Notes under the pieces: model-generated | What the model was told of the DNA's origin: nothing | What the model saw: only the letters and a program-made list of their open reading frames with translations | Database searches by the model: none | Position numbers and translations under genes: made by a program | Assembly (NCBI GenBank): GCA_002729695.1 | Contig: PBYQ01000018.1 | Coordinates: forward strand, 1 to 44,537 | DNA from: Citromicrobium sp. | GTDB lineage: Bacteria > Pseudomonadota > Alphaproteobacteria > Sphingomonadales > Sphingomonadaceae | Length of the DNA stretch: 44,537 nucleotides | Reading direction: 5' to 3' | Shown here: in pieces, positions 9,562-18,133 of the stretch | Layout of the letters: each line of letters opens with the position of its first letter | Position numbering within the stretch: the first letter of the stretch is position 1

Positions 9562-9882
9562 ATGCTGATTCAAGGAATGATGGCGGTCGCGATGCTGCTC
9601 CAGGGCGCTCAGGCCACTCCGATGACCCCCGAGCCGATCGCTATGGTCGAAACCCAGGACGATCCGGCGGTCTTGATCAACCTTGGCGTACAATTGGCAA
9701 ATGCGGGCGAGCACGATGCGGCGCGCGCGGCCTTCGAAAAGGTGCGCGCCATGCGGTCCGACTACACGCTCGAAACGGTCGACGGACGCTGGGTCGACCC
9801 GGCGGAATTGGCCCGCACGGGTCTCAAGATGCTGGATAACGGTGAATTCGGCGTCGCGAAGACGGATCTCGCCAACCGCTGA
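9562..9882 (+). CDS. Small exported TPR-like protein
   Basis: This 106-residue protein has a hydrophobic N-terminus (MLIQGMMAVAMLLQGAQA) that looks like a signal sequence. One tetratricopeptide-like helical pair follows (VLINLGVQLANAGEHDAARAAFEKVRAM), then VDGRWVDPAELARTGLKMLDNGEF. AGGAGAGAGAG lies immediately before the ATG, a strong ribosome site. The product is likely periplasmic. Its role is unknown; similar small TPR proteins occur widely in sphingomonads. It precedes the virB cluster by about 200 bp and may not belong to it. Confidence 0.8.
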   Translation: MLIQGMMAVAMLLQGAQATPMTPEPIAMVETQDDPAVLINLGVQLANAGEHDAARAAFEKVRAMRSDYTLETVDGRWVDPAELARTGLKMLDNGEFGVAKTDLANR

Positions 9883-10089
9883 TTGGTGACGCGCTGCGCG
9901 TGCGGCGGGATGCTTCGCCGCCGCGCATGCCGCCCTCACTCTGACGAAGAGAACCGCACCCAAGGTGGGGCGGTGCACGTTATTTCGGCGACAAGCCGTT
10001 GCAGAATAGAGACAACACGCGGGAACCATTCGTTCGCATGTCACTGCGCTGTCATGTATGATGCGCAAGGCGACAGGACGGAGGGCTCG

Positions 10090-10758
10090 ATGATTCTCGG
10101 GACATCGGGTCGGCTCGCGGTTTTCGCAGTGCTGACCCTGCTTACGGCCCCGGCGCGGGCCGATGTGATGGAAATTGGCGAGAATGGCGCGCGATGGATT
10201 GCGGGCCAGAACGCCGGTATGCCTGTGTCCGGCTTCGAACTCACTCCTGCGCAGGCCGCCGCCATCGGCGAGATCGAAAGCGAACTCGTCTCGCTCGACG
10301 AATATGATGCGATCGCGGACCTGCCCGATCATGCGACTACCGATCCGCGTGTCACTGCCGATGGCGTTCCCGTCGACTACCGCGCCAAGGTGGCCGAACT
10401 TTCCGCCCGCTTCGATCTGAGCCCCAGCCTGATCGAGGCGCTGGTTTGGCAGGAGAGTCGCTGGCGAACGAACGCAGTATCGCCGGTGGGAGCGCGCGGA
10501 CTCGCCCAGCTGATGCCGGGCACTGCTCGCGATTTGGGCGTCAATGCCGACGATCCCTTCGCCAATCTGGAGGGCGGGGCGCGCTACCTGCGCGAACAGC
10601 TCGACCGGTTCGACGGCGACCTGGAAAAGGCGCTCGCCGCGTATAATGCCGGGCCGGGCCGCGTGATCCGCGCCAACGGCGTCCCGCGCATTCGCGAGAC
10701 GCAAGCTTACGTGGCGGCCATCATGGGGCGTCTCGCCAATCATTCGCGTAACGATTAG
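10090..10758 (+). CDS. virB1: VirB1-like lytic transglycosylase
   Basis: This 222-residue protein has a Sec signal peptide (GRLAVFAVLTLLTAPARA) and a C-terminal SLT goose-lysozyme-like domain. Visible motifs are ALVWQESRW with the catalytic Glu, GARGLAQLMPGTARDLGV, NLEGGARYLREQLDRF, and ALAAYNAGPGRV. It would cut peptidoglycan to let the secretion apparatus cross the envelope. Start 10090 is supported by GGAGGG about 5 nt upstream; the open frame runs back to 9883 but lacks coding character. It is the first gene of the virB cluster, with virB2 10 bp downstream. Confidence 0.9.
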   Translation: MILGTSGRLAVFAVLTLLTAPARADVMEIGENGARWIAGQNAGMPVSGFELTPAQAAAIGEIESELVSLDEYDAIADLPDHATTDPRVTADGVPVDYRAKVAELSARFDLSPSLIEALVWQESRWRTNAVSPVGARGLAQLMPGTARDLGVNADDPFANLEGGARYLREQLDRFDGDLEKALAAYNAGPGRVIRANGVPRIRETQAYVAAIMGRLANHSRND

Positions 10759-10768
10759 AGGGTATTAC

Positions 10769-11071
10769 ATGAAATCGACCACTCGCCTTGCCGCGCTGTT
10801 CGCATTTGTTTCGCCTAGCGCGGCGCTGGCGCAGATGCAGCAGCAAGACCCGGCGGGCTCCGGCCCGATCGTCAACGCGCTCGCTTGGTTGCAAGGCACG
10901 CTGCTGGGCAACGTCGCGACCATGGTTGCGGTGATGGCGGTTGCTGCCGTGGGCTTCATGATGCTGACCGGCCGCATGAACTGGCGCTTTGGCGCCACCG
11001 TCATCATCGGCGTGTTCATCCTGTTCGGCGCGGCCTCTATCGTGTCGGGCATCCAGGCTGCGGCCGGGTAA
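10769..11071 (+). CDS. virB2: VirB2 family type IV secretion pilin
   Basis: This 100-residue protein has an N-terminal signal segment (RLAALFAFVSPSAALA) and two membrane helices: GTLLGNVATMVAVMAVAAVGFMML, and ATVIIGVFILFGAASIVSGIQAA after the short basic loop TGRMNWRF. This is the TrbC/VirB2 pilin pattern. It would assemble into the T4SS pilus. GAGGG precedes the ATG, and the gene is followed by virB3. Confidence 0.9.
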   Translation: MKSTTRLAALFAFVSPSAALAQMQQQDPAGSGPIVNALAWLQGTLLGNVATMVAVMAVAAVGFMMLTGRMNWRFGATVIIGVFILFGAASIVSGIQAAAG

Positions 11072-11092
11072 GAGAGGGGGCAGGGGTCGCAC

Positions 11093-11377
11093 ATGGATCA
11101 GCTTGTCCGCCATCCGGTTCACCGCGCGCTGACGCGCCCGCAGATGTTCGCGGGCGTGACCCTCAACTATTTCATCATCAACATCGGCGTGACGACCGAG
11201 GTGTTCCTGATCACGGGAAGCTGGCTGGCATTGCCGGTCGCCGTGGTGATGCACGGCATCGGATATTTCGCCTGCCTGCGCGAACCGCGCATTTTCGACC
11301 TGTGGATCACCAAGGTCAGCAAATGCCCGCGCATCAAGAATTACAAGCGGTGGGGCTGCAACAGCTACGCGGCTTGA
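11093..11377 (+). CDS. virB3: VirB3 inner-membrane component
   Basis: This 94-residue protein matches VirB3/TrbD. The start VRHPVHRALTRPQMFAGV is typical, followed by a hydrophobic hairpin through LNYFIINIGVTTEVFLI and GSWLALPVAVVMHGIGYFAC. The C-terminus (NYKRWGCNSYAA) also fits the family. VirB3 works with the VirB4 ATPase at the inner membrane, and virB4 follows after 28 bp. Confidence 0.92.
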   Translation: MDQLVRHPVHRALTRPQMFAGVTLNYFIINIGVTTEVFLITGSWLALPVAVVMHGIGYFACLREPRIFDLWITKVSKCPRIKNYKRWGCNSYAA

Positions 11378-11405
11378 GAGCAAGCCGACCTAGGAGGGTC
11401 GACGC

Positions 11406-13844
11406 ATGAGCAAATGGAAAGGAGCTGCCGCCTGGAGCGCGAAGGAAGCCCGCGTTGGCGACCGGCTGCCCTATGCGCGTCTCGTCGACGAGAACACGCT
11501 GCTGCTGCGCGACGGTTCGCTGCTCACCGCCTTGCAGGTGCCCGGCCTCCTGTTCGAAACCGAGGATACCGAAGCGCTCAACGCCCACGCCGCGACGCGT
11601 GAGGTGATGTTGCGCTCGACGCTCGATTCGCGCTTCGTGATGTACCACCATGTGATCCGGCGGCGGGTCGAGGTGGAGCTGGATGCCGAGTTCACCGATC
11701 CGCTCGCGCGGCATATCGACGCGCGGTGGAAGGAGCGGCTCGGCTCGGGGTCGCTGTTCATCAATGACCAGTTCGTCACGCTGATCCGTCGGCCCGCGCG
11801 CGGCAAGGCGGGCTGGGTGGAAAAGGCGAGCAAGGCGCTCAACGCGCGCAAGAAGGATGCTGTCGAGGTTGACCCGAAGGATCTGCGCAGCCTCCGCGCT
11901 GCGGCGACCGGCCTCGTCGCGTCGCTGCAACCCTACGGCGCGGCCTTGCTGGGCAACTATATCGGGCCCAAGGGTTTCGAGAATTCGGAAATCCTCGAAT
12001 TGCTTTCCGCACTTTACAACGGCGAAATGCGGCCCGTGCGCCGGCCCGCCGAGGATCGCGATATCGGCCATTTCCTGCCCTATCGGCGGGCGAGTTTCGG
12101 GCTCGACGCGATGGAGCTGCGCGGTAGCGGCGAACCCGATTTCGCTTCGATCCTGAGCCTCAAGGACTATCCCGACGCGACCAGCCCTGGCCTGCTCGAT
12201 AGCTTGCTCAGGCTTCCCTACGAAATGGTCGTTTCGGAGAGCTATGCGCCGAGCGAGCGGACCACCGCACGCGAGCGGATGGACCTTGCAATCCGGCGGC
12301 TGCGCTCGGTCGACGAAGAGGCGCAGGCCGAACGCGTAGACATGCTCGCCGCGCGCGATGCGCTGGGCAATGGCGCGGTCGGTTTCGGCGATCACCACCT
12401 GAGTGTGCTGGTGCGGGAACGCACGCTGCCCCGGCTCGACGACGCGACCGCTGCATGCTCCGCCGCGCTGGCCGACACGGGTGCGATCGTCGTGCGCGAA
12501 GATACCAATCTGGAGCCCGCCTTCTGGGCGCAGTTCCCCGGGAACGAGCACTATATCGTGCGCCGCGCGATGATCTCTTCCGCCAATATGGCGAGCTTCG
12601 GTTCGCTGCACGGCTTCGCGCTGGGGCAGGCAGAGGGTAACCACTGGGGCGAAGCGGTTACGCTGCTGGAAACGACCAGCGCGACGCCGTTCTTCTTCAA
12701 CTTCCACAATGGCGATCTGGGCAATTTCTCGGTCATCGGCCCGTCGGGGTCGGGCAAGACCGTGGTGATGAACTTCCTCGCCGCGCAGGCGCAGAAGTTC
12801 AATCCGCGCACGGTGCTGTTCGACAAGGATCGTGGTGCGGAGCTGTTCGTGCGCGGGATCGGCGGGCGCTATGATCGCATTTATGCGGGCGAGCCATCGG
12901 GGTTCAATCCGCTCTCGCTGCCCGATACGCCTGCCAGTCGCGCCTTCCTGCGTGACTGGCTGGGCGTGATGCTCAAGGCCGAGGGGCCGGAGGAACTGCA
13001 GACAGTCAGCCACGCGGTCGACGCGGCGTACGAGAACGATGCGAGCCTGCGTCGCCTGCGCAATTTCCGCGAATTGCTGAGCGGCACGCGCCGCCCCGAG
13101 CCGGGCGATCTCGCCGATCGTCTCTCGGCATGGATCCATGGCGGTGAATATGCCTGGCTGTTCGACAACGAGACCGACGAGCTCGATCTGAACCGCAAGA
13201 CGCTCGGCTTCGATATGACCGCGCTGCTCGAAAACCCGCGGTTGCGCACGCCGACGATGATGTACCTGTTCCACCGGATCGAGGAACGGCTCGACGGCGA
13301 GCCGACCATGATCCTGATCGACGAGGGCTGGAAGGCGCTCGACGATGAAGTCTTCGCCGCGCGCATTCGCGACTGGTTGAAGACCCTGCGGAAACGCAAC
13401 GCGCTGGTCGGGTTTGCGACGCAGTCTGCGCGCGATGCGCTGGAGAGCCGCATCTCCACCGCGCTGGTCGAACAGACCGCGACGATGGTGTTCATGCCCA
13501 ACAGCCGCGCGCGGCCCGAGGATTATTGCGACGGGTTCGGGCTTACGAGCCACGAACTCGCGCTGATCCGCACGCTGCCCGCGCACAGCCGCTGTTTCCT
13601 CGTCCGCCAGCCCGATGCGAGCGTGGTCGTTCGCCTCGACCTGTCGAATGCGCCCGAAGTCCTCACGATCCTCTCGGGTCGCGAAAGCAGCGTGCGCCGG
13701 CTCGATCTGCTGCGCGAGGCGGTGGGCGACGATCCCGCCGACTGGTTCCCCGCGCTTACCGGCCATGCGTGGCCGGGCGAAAAGAGCGACGGCCCGTCGG
13801 ATGATGACGGTGCGTTGCTGCCGTTCAAGCAGGCTGCGGAATGA
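11406..13844 (+). CDS. virB4: VirB4 type IV secretion ATPase
   Basis: This 812-residue protein has the CagE/TrbE/VirB4 N-terminal region, then an ATPase core with Walker A GPSGSGKT at about residues 445-452 and Walker B TMILIDEGWKAL near residue 635, followed by the conserved FATQSARDAL and an Arg-rich C-terminal lobe. It powers pilus assembly and substrate transfer at the inner membrane. GGAGGGTCGACGC precedes the ATG. Its end overlaps virB6 in an ATGA junction, so no gene such as virB5 fits between them. Confidence 0.97.
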   Translation: MSKWKGAAAWSAKEARVGDRLPYARLVDENTLLLRDGSLLTALQVPGLLFETEDTEALNAHAATREVMLRSTLDSRFVMYHHVIRRRVEVELDAEFTDPLARHIDARWKERLGSGSLFINDQFVTLIRRPARGKAGWVEKASKALNARKKDAVEVDPKDLRSLRAAATGLVASLQPYGAALLGNYIGPKGFENSEILELLSALYNGEMRPVRRPAEDRDIGHFLPYRRASFGLDAMELRGSGEPDFASILSLKDYPDATSPGLLDSLLRLPYEMVVSESYAPSERTTARERMDLAIRRLRSVDEEAQAERVDMLAARDALGNGAVGFGDHHLSVLVRERTLPRLDDATAACSAALADTGAIVVREDTNLEPAFWAQFPGNEHYIVRRAMISSANMASFGSLHGFALGQAEGNHWGEAVTLLETTSATPFFFNFHNGDLGNFSVIGPSGSGKTVVMNFLAAQAQKFNPRTVLFDKDRGAELFVRGIGGRYDRIYAGEPSGFNPLSLPDTPASRAFLRDWLGVMLKAEGPEELQTVSHAVDAAYENDASLRRLRNFRELLSGTRRPEPGDLADRLSAWIHGGEYAWLFDNETDELDLNRKTLGFDMTALLENPRLRTPTMMYLFHRIEERLDGEPTMILIDEGWKALDDEVFAARIRDWLKTLRKRNALVGFATQSARDALESRISTALVEQTATMVFMPNSRARPEDYCDGFGLTSHELALIRTLPAHSRCFLVRQPDASVVVRLDLSNAPEVLTILSGRESSVRRLDLLREAVGDDPADWFPALTGHAWPGEKSDGPSDDDGALLPFKQAAE

Positions 13845-15028
13845 ACGCGTCGGGAACCTGCCAACTGGCGATGTCCGAAGCCGCAGGCGGCGTTGCCGCC
13901 GCGCTGCAGGCGGTCAATTGCGTAGCTGCGGAAGTCACCGGAGCCACTTTCGGGCGGTTGTTCGCACCTGGTGGCGCGCTCGTCACGGCGCTGACCATCA
14001 TGCTGACGCTGTACGTCGCGTTCTTCGCGATCCAGCTCGTCACCGGCCGCAGCACGCTCGGCGTCAGCACGCTCACGCCGAAGATGCTGCGGATCGGGCT
14101 CGTGCTGACCTTCGTGACCAGCTGGATCGCCTATCAGGCGGTGTTCTGGAACATCTTCGTCCTCGGCCCCGACTGGCTCGCGGGCATTCTCACCGGAGAC
14201 GATGGCTCTGCGACCCAGACATTTGCGACGAAGGTGGATACTGTCTTCACCGCCGTTCAGCAGGCCTCGCAGGGGAAAGAGGATATCGAAACCTTCTCTC
14301 CGGCCGGAATGATGTGGATGGGTGCGTTGCTGTTCATGCTCGGCACCGTGGGCGTGCTTGTGACGGCGCGCATTGCGCTTGCCCTGCTGGTGGCGCTCGG
14401 CCCGATCTTCCTCGTGCTGGCCCTGTTCGACGGGACGCGCGGGCTCTTCGTGGGCTGGCTCAAGGGGCTGACCATGATGGCGCTGACGCCGCTGTTCGCG
14501 GTTCTGGGCGGGTCGATCATGCTTGAAATGTCGATCCCGGTCATTTCGGCGCTGAATGCGATGCCGGGCGAAATTCCCGCCCGCGCCGCGATGGCGTTCT
14601 TCATGATCGGCGCGGTGCATGTTGCGCTCATGATGATGGTGCTGAAGGTGATGGGCACCGTCGTGGGCGGATGGCAGGTCTTCGGCCTCGCCAGAAGCGA
14701 TAGCGACAGCGGGCAGGGCGGACGTTCCAACACCGCTGCTGCCTCGGCACCTGCCGTGCAGAGCGTGTACAATTCGGCCAACGGATCGCAGCCTGCGCAA
14801 TCGAGTGCCGCACGCCGAACCGCCGTGGTCGCCGCCACCCCGCCGATGGCCGCCAACGATTCCGGGGGCGGATCGGGAGGAGCGGGCGGCGCCCGCGTGA
14901 CGAAGGTCTACGCGACCTCTTCAGGCAATGGTCAGGCCGGGGAAACTAGCAAGGCCGCATCGCGCACCACGGGGCTTGGCTCCCGCTTCAAGGCTGCGCC
15001 TGCACGCCAGACGGAGAAAGTGAAATGA
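13841..15028 (+). CDS. virB6: VirB6/TrbL polytopic membrane protein
   Basis: This 395-residue protein has five or more membrane helices (for example LVTALTIMLTLYVAFFAI, MLGTVGVLVTARIALALLVALGPIFLVLAL, MAFFMIGAVHVALMMMVLKVMG) and a Gly/Ser/Ala-rich C-terminal tail. The central LVALGPIFLVLALFDGTRGLFVGWLKGL block is characteristic of VirB6. It forms part of the inner-membrane channel. It overlaps virB4 upstream and virB9 downstream by four bases each (ATGA), showing tight translational coupling. Confidence 0.93.
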   Translation: MNASGTCQLAMSEAAGGVAAALQAVNCVAAEVTGATFGRLFAPGGALVTALTIMLTLYVAFFAIQLVTGRSTLGVSTLTPKMLRIGLVLTFVTSWIAYQAVFWNIFVLGPDWLAGILTGDDGSATQTFATKVDTVFTAVQQASQGKEDIETFSPAGMMWMGALLFMLGTVGVLVTARIALALLVALGPIFLVLALFDGTRGLFVGWLKGLTMMALTPLFAVLGGSIMLEMSIPVISALNAMPGEIPARAAMAFFMIGAVHVALMMMVLKVMGTVVGGWQVFGLARSDSDSGQGGRSNTAAASAPAVQSVYNSANGSQPAQSSAARRTAVVAATPPMAANDSGGGSGGAGGARVTKVYATSSGNGQAGETSKAASRTTGLGSRFKAAPARQTEKVK

Positions 15029-15804
15029 TCCGCGCGATTATGCCCGCGCTCGCCTGTATCGCCCTGCTCGGCGCGAGCCCTTCGCTCGCGAATGATCCGC
15101 GACTTGTCGAACGTATGTACGATCCCGACGAGGTGATCCTCGTCCAGGGCAAGACCGATGTTCAGGCGATGATCCAGTTCGGCGACGACGAAGCGATCGA
15201 GAATGTTGCGATCGGCGATTCCGCCGCCTGGCAGGTGAGCCCGAACCAGCGCGCCAATCTGTTGTTCGTCAAACCGCTCGAACCGAGCGCGAAGACCAAC
15301 ATGACGGTGGTCACCAACCGCCACACCTATCTGTTCGATCTGGTCGCAAGTCCGCGGGCCAAGCCACTCTATGTGCTGCGTTTTCTATATCCCGAGCCTC
15401 CGCCGGAAGAGCAGGACGAACAGCTTGCAGAGAGTGCGCCCGCCGCGCCCAATTCGCTGGAGCTGGCGGCTGCGCAGGATCCGCTTGCGGTGGTCGACCC
15501 GGCAATGCTCAACTTCAAATGGGTAGCGCAGGGCGAGCGTTCGCTGCAGCCCGACGAGGTGTTCGACGATGGCCGCTCCACCTATCTGCGGTGGGAGCAG
15601 GATCGACCCGTTCCGGCGATCCTGATCGAGAATTACGAAGGCGACGAAGGCCCGGTCAATTCGAGCGTGCGTGGCGATACGGTGATCGTCGATGGCGTCC
15701 CGAGGCAGATCATCCTGCGCTCGGGCCGCGAAAAAGCCATACTGGTGAACAATGGTCCTGCCCGCGCAACCGCGGCAAGCGGGCCGGTCAACGGCGGCCG
15801 CTAG
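15025..15804 (+). CDS. virB9: VirB9 periplasmic/outer-membrane complex protein
   Basis: This 259-residue protein has a signal peptide (MPALACIALLGASPSLA) followed by the VirB9/CagX domain. Motifs include DPRLVERMYDPDEVILVQGK, FGDDEAIENVAIGDSAAW, NLLFVKPLEPSAKTNM, NRHTYLFDL, and the C-terminal beta block ending DGVPRQIILRSGREKAILVNN. It builds the outer-membrane core with VirB10, normally stabilized by the VirB7 lipoprotein, for which no gene is seen here. The start overlaps the virB6 stop (ATGA). Confidence 0.93.
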   Translation: MIRAIMPALACIALLGASPSLANDPRLVERMYDPDEVILVQGKTDVQAMIQFGDDEAIENVAIGDSAAWQVSPNQRANLLFVKPLEPSAKTNMTVVTNRHTYLFDLVASPRAKPLYVLRFLYPEPPPEEQDEQLAESAPAAPNSLELAAAQDPLAVVDPAMLNFKWVAQGERSLQPDEVFDDGRSTYLRWEQDRPVPAILIENYEGDEGPVNSSVRGDTVIVDGVPRQIILRSGREKAILVNNGPARATAASGPVNGGR

Positions 15805-15831
15805 GCACGCCGACACAAGGGAAGCGAAGAT

Positions 15832-16980
15832 ATGCGCCTCGCGATGAAAATGCCGCCCAAGAAGGGCCCTGTAGACAGCGACTCCCCGCGCGACGACGAT
15901 CCGCGCGAGAGCGAGAGCGCGGAGATCATCGATCTCGCCAGCCGGAGTGCCTTTCCCGCAGTTGCGCGCAAGAAGGGCGGCGGCGACACGATGGGCATGG
16001 TTGCGGGGATCGCGATCGTCGCCGCGCTGGGCCTCGTGACCCTGTGGAGCATGAGCAGCGCACGGCTCGATCCCGATAAGGCCGGGGAAGCCGGGCAGGC
16101 GCAGCCGACACCGACGACCGATGCCGCGCAGGTGACCGTCGATCCCGCTACGGTCGTTTCTCCCGTAACCTCTCCGCAGCAGCCGGTCGTGCGTGTCGAT
16201 CCGTCACCGCAGCCGGTGTACTCGAATCCGCCTGGGGTGGCGGCGGGCGTGGCCACCAATCCTTACGACAGCAAGACATTGGTGTTCGATTCGACCGGTA
16301 GGGCGGTCGCCTCCGTGCCGACGGCAGCCTTGCCGGAAGGCGCCGCGACGACGCCGGGCGGGAATGTCTCCGTCGGCGGGTCGGCTGCTGATTTCGCGAG
16401 CCGTGTCGGCGGGGTAGGCGGGGCGACCGCCCAGGCCAAGCCGCTTAGCAATCCGGCGACTACGGTGACGGAGGGCACCCTCATCCCCGCGGTTCTCGAG
16501 ACTGCGATCGACACCGATGTGCCCGGATTTGTGCGTGCCGTGGTGAGCCAGGATGTGAAGAGCTTCGATGGCAAGAACGTACTTATCCCGCGCTCCAGCC
16601 GTCTGATCGGGCAGTATCAGTCGGGCCTGCAGGCCGGGCAAAAGCGCGCCTACGTGATCTGGACCCGCGTGATCCGCCCCGATGGCGTCAGCGTGAACCT
16701 GCAATCGCCCGGCGTCGGGTTCGATGGCAAGACGGGTCTGCCGGGCGATGTCGACAGCCGGTTTTTCCAGCGGTTCGGCTCCGCCATGCTGCTGTCGGTT
16801 ATCGGTGGTCTCTCAGCCATCGGAAGCGGCGGTGCATCGCTGGTGATCGGTGGCGGCGGCCAGGCTGCGGCGGCCACTGCGGCCGAGCAGGATGGCAAGC
16901 TTGGCCCTGTGGTACGGGTCCGCGCCGGCGAGCCGATCCGGGTCTTTACCGCGCGCGATCTCGACTTCTCAGGGGTCTGA
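15832..16980 (+). CDS. virB10: VirB10 envelope-spanning scaffold protein
   Basis: This 382-residue protein has a charged cytoplasmic N-terminus, one membrane helix at about residues 54-74 (MGMVAGIAIVAALGLVTLW), a Pro/Thr-rich periplasmic linker, and a C-terminal TrbI/VirB10 domain. That domain shows TEGTLIPAVLETAIDTDVPG, GKNVLIPRSSRLIGQY, the antenna-type hydrophobic FGSAMLLSVIGGLSAI, and ends EPIRVFTARDLDFS. It links the inner and outer membranes in the secretion channel. GGGAAGCGAAG precedes the ATG. VirB11 begins five bases after its stop. Confidence 0.96.
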   Translation: MRLAMKMPPKKGPVDSDSPRDDDPRESESAEIIDLASRSAFPAVARKKGGGDTMGMVAGIAIVAALGLVTLWSMSSARLDPDKAGEAGQAQPTPTTDAAQVTVDPATVVSPVTSPQQPVVRVDPSPQPVYSNPPGVAAGVATNPYDSKTLVFDSTGRAVASVPTAALPEGAATTPGGNVSVGGSAADFASRVGGVGGATAQAKPLSNPATTVTEGTLIPAVLETAIDTDVPGFVRAVVSQDVKSFDGKNVLIPRSSRLIGQYQSGLQAGQKRAYVIWTRVIRPDGVSVNLQSPGVGFDGKTGLPGDVDSRFFQRFGSAMLLSVIGGLSAIGSGGASLVIGGGGQAAAATAAEQDGKLGPVVRVRAGEPIRVFTARDLDFSGV

Positions 16981-16984
16981 ACCC

Positions 16985-18034
16985 TTGGCCGAGGCCGATC
17001 CGCAGCGCGTGGGCGCAGATGTCCAGCCGCTGAAAGCGGCGGAGCCCCGCTCCCCACAGGCGCGCGAGCGCAGCGTGTATCTCGAAGCATACCTCGCGCC
17101 GTTCCGCGAATGGCTGGACCGCGACACGGTGACCGAAATCATCGTCAACCGACCCGGCGAGGTGTGGATCGAGGATGCGGCGCAGCCCGGCGGGATGCAG
17201 CGGATCGAAACCCCCATGATTACCGACGTACTGGTACAGCGCCTGGCCGAGCAGGTCGCGCGTGTCAGCCACCAGGGTATCAACCGCGAGCATCCGCTGC
17301 TCGGTGCCACGCTGCCCGATGGCGCTCGCGTCCAGTTCTGCGGTCCGCCTGCGAGCCGCAAGCACTGGGTGATGGCGATCCGCCGCCACCGGCGGCTCGA
17401 TCTCCCGCTCGACGCCTATGACACCGGGCCGCTGAAGAAGCGCGAACATCCGCCGATGCCCGATCCGCAGGCGGAACCGATCGCCTTCCTGCGCGAGGCG
17501 ATCCTGCAGCGGCAGACTATCCTGATCTCCGGCGGTACCAGCACCGGCAAGACCCCCTTCCTCAACGCGATGCTGGGCGAGATCCCCAGGGATCAACGCG
17601 TCGTGCTGGTCGAAGACACCCCAGAACTCAAACTTCCCGGAGAGAATGGAGTGGGGCTGGTCGCCGTAAAGGGCGAACTGGGCGAAGCGAAGGTCACAGC
17701 AAACGAGCTGTTACAGGCCGCTTTGCGCCTGCGCCCCGACCGGATCGTGCTCGGCGAATTGCGCGGTGCGGAGAGCGTCAGTTTCCTGCGCGCCATCAAC
17801 ACAGGGCATCCGGGCAGTTTTTCGACGGTGCACGCCAATTCCCTGGCTGGCGCTCTCGAGCAATTGTCGCTGATGGTCATGCAGACCGGGATCGGCCTGA
17901 CACGACCCGATATCATCGCCTATGCCGCCAGCGTGATCGACGTGATCGTCCAGCTTGGGCGCGGGGCCGACGGAAAGCGTGGCATCGCCGAAATCGCGCG
18001 GAGTGCGGACCTGTTGAAAGCGGGCGACTGGTAA
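16985..18034 (+). CDS. virB11: VirB11 secretion ATPase
   Basis: This protein of about 349 residues has the VirB11 N-terminal domain (YLAPFREWLDRDTVTEIIVNRPGEVWIE), then an ATPase domain with Walker A SGGTSTGKT near residue 182, the Asp box VEDTPELKL, and the Walker B/His-box regions RLRPDRIVLGELRG and NTGHPGSFSTVHANS. These hexamers cycle with VirB4 in pilus and substrate transport. The start is placed at TTG 16985, with AGGGG about 10 nt upstream. The frame stays open to 16850, but that stretch is virB10 coding sequence read out of frame. Confidence 0.93.
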   Translation: MAEADPQRVGADVQPLKAAEPRSPQARERSVYLEAYLAPFREWLDRDTVTEIIVNRPGEVWIEDAAQPGGMQRIETPMITDVLVQRLAEQVARVSHQGINREHPLLGATLPDGARVQFCGPPASRKHWVMAIRRHRRLDLPLDAYDTGPLKKREHPPMPDPQAEPIAFLREAILQRQTILISGGTSTGKTPFLNAMLGEIPRDQRVVLVEDTPELKLPGENGVGLVAVKGELGEAKVTANELLQAALRLRPDRIVLGELRGAESVSFLRAINTGHPGSFSTVHANSLAGALEQLSLMVMQTGIGLTRPDIIAYAASVIDVIVQLGRGADGKRGIAEIARSADLLKAGDW

Positions 18035-18133
18035 GCTCGCCAGGCCCAAAAGCGGGGTAGTCGGCCTCGCGCACAATGGTTAGGGACTGCGACCGATCGC
18101 GCGCTCGATTCCGGGCGCGGGAACACCTGTTCG

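Noticed and set aside
9523..10743. 406-residue minus-strand frame opposite the TPR-like gene and virB1
   Set aside because: Shadow of two supported genes on the plus strand.
11334..13766. 810-residue open frame on the minus strand opposite virB4
   Set aside because: It is a GC-skewed shadow of virB4, with Arg/His/Gln-rich composition, no domain, and no ribosome site.
13523..14800. 425-residue minus-strand frame across the virB4-virB6 junction
   Set aside because: Low-complexity His/Arg/Glu-rich shadow; both plus-strand genes are clear.
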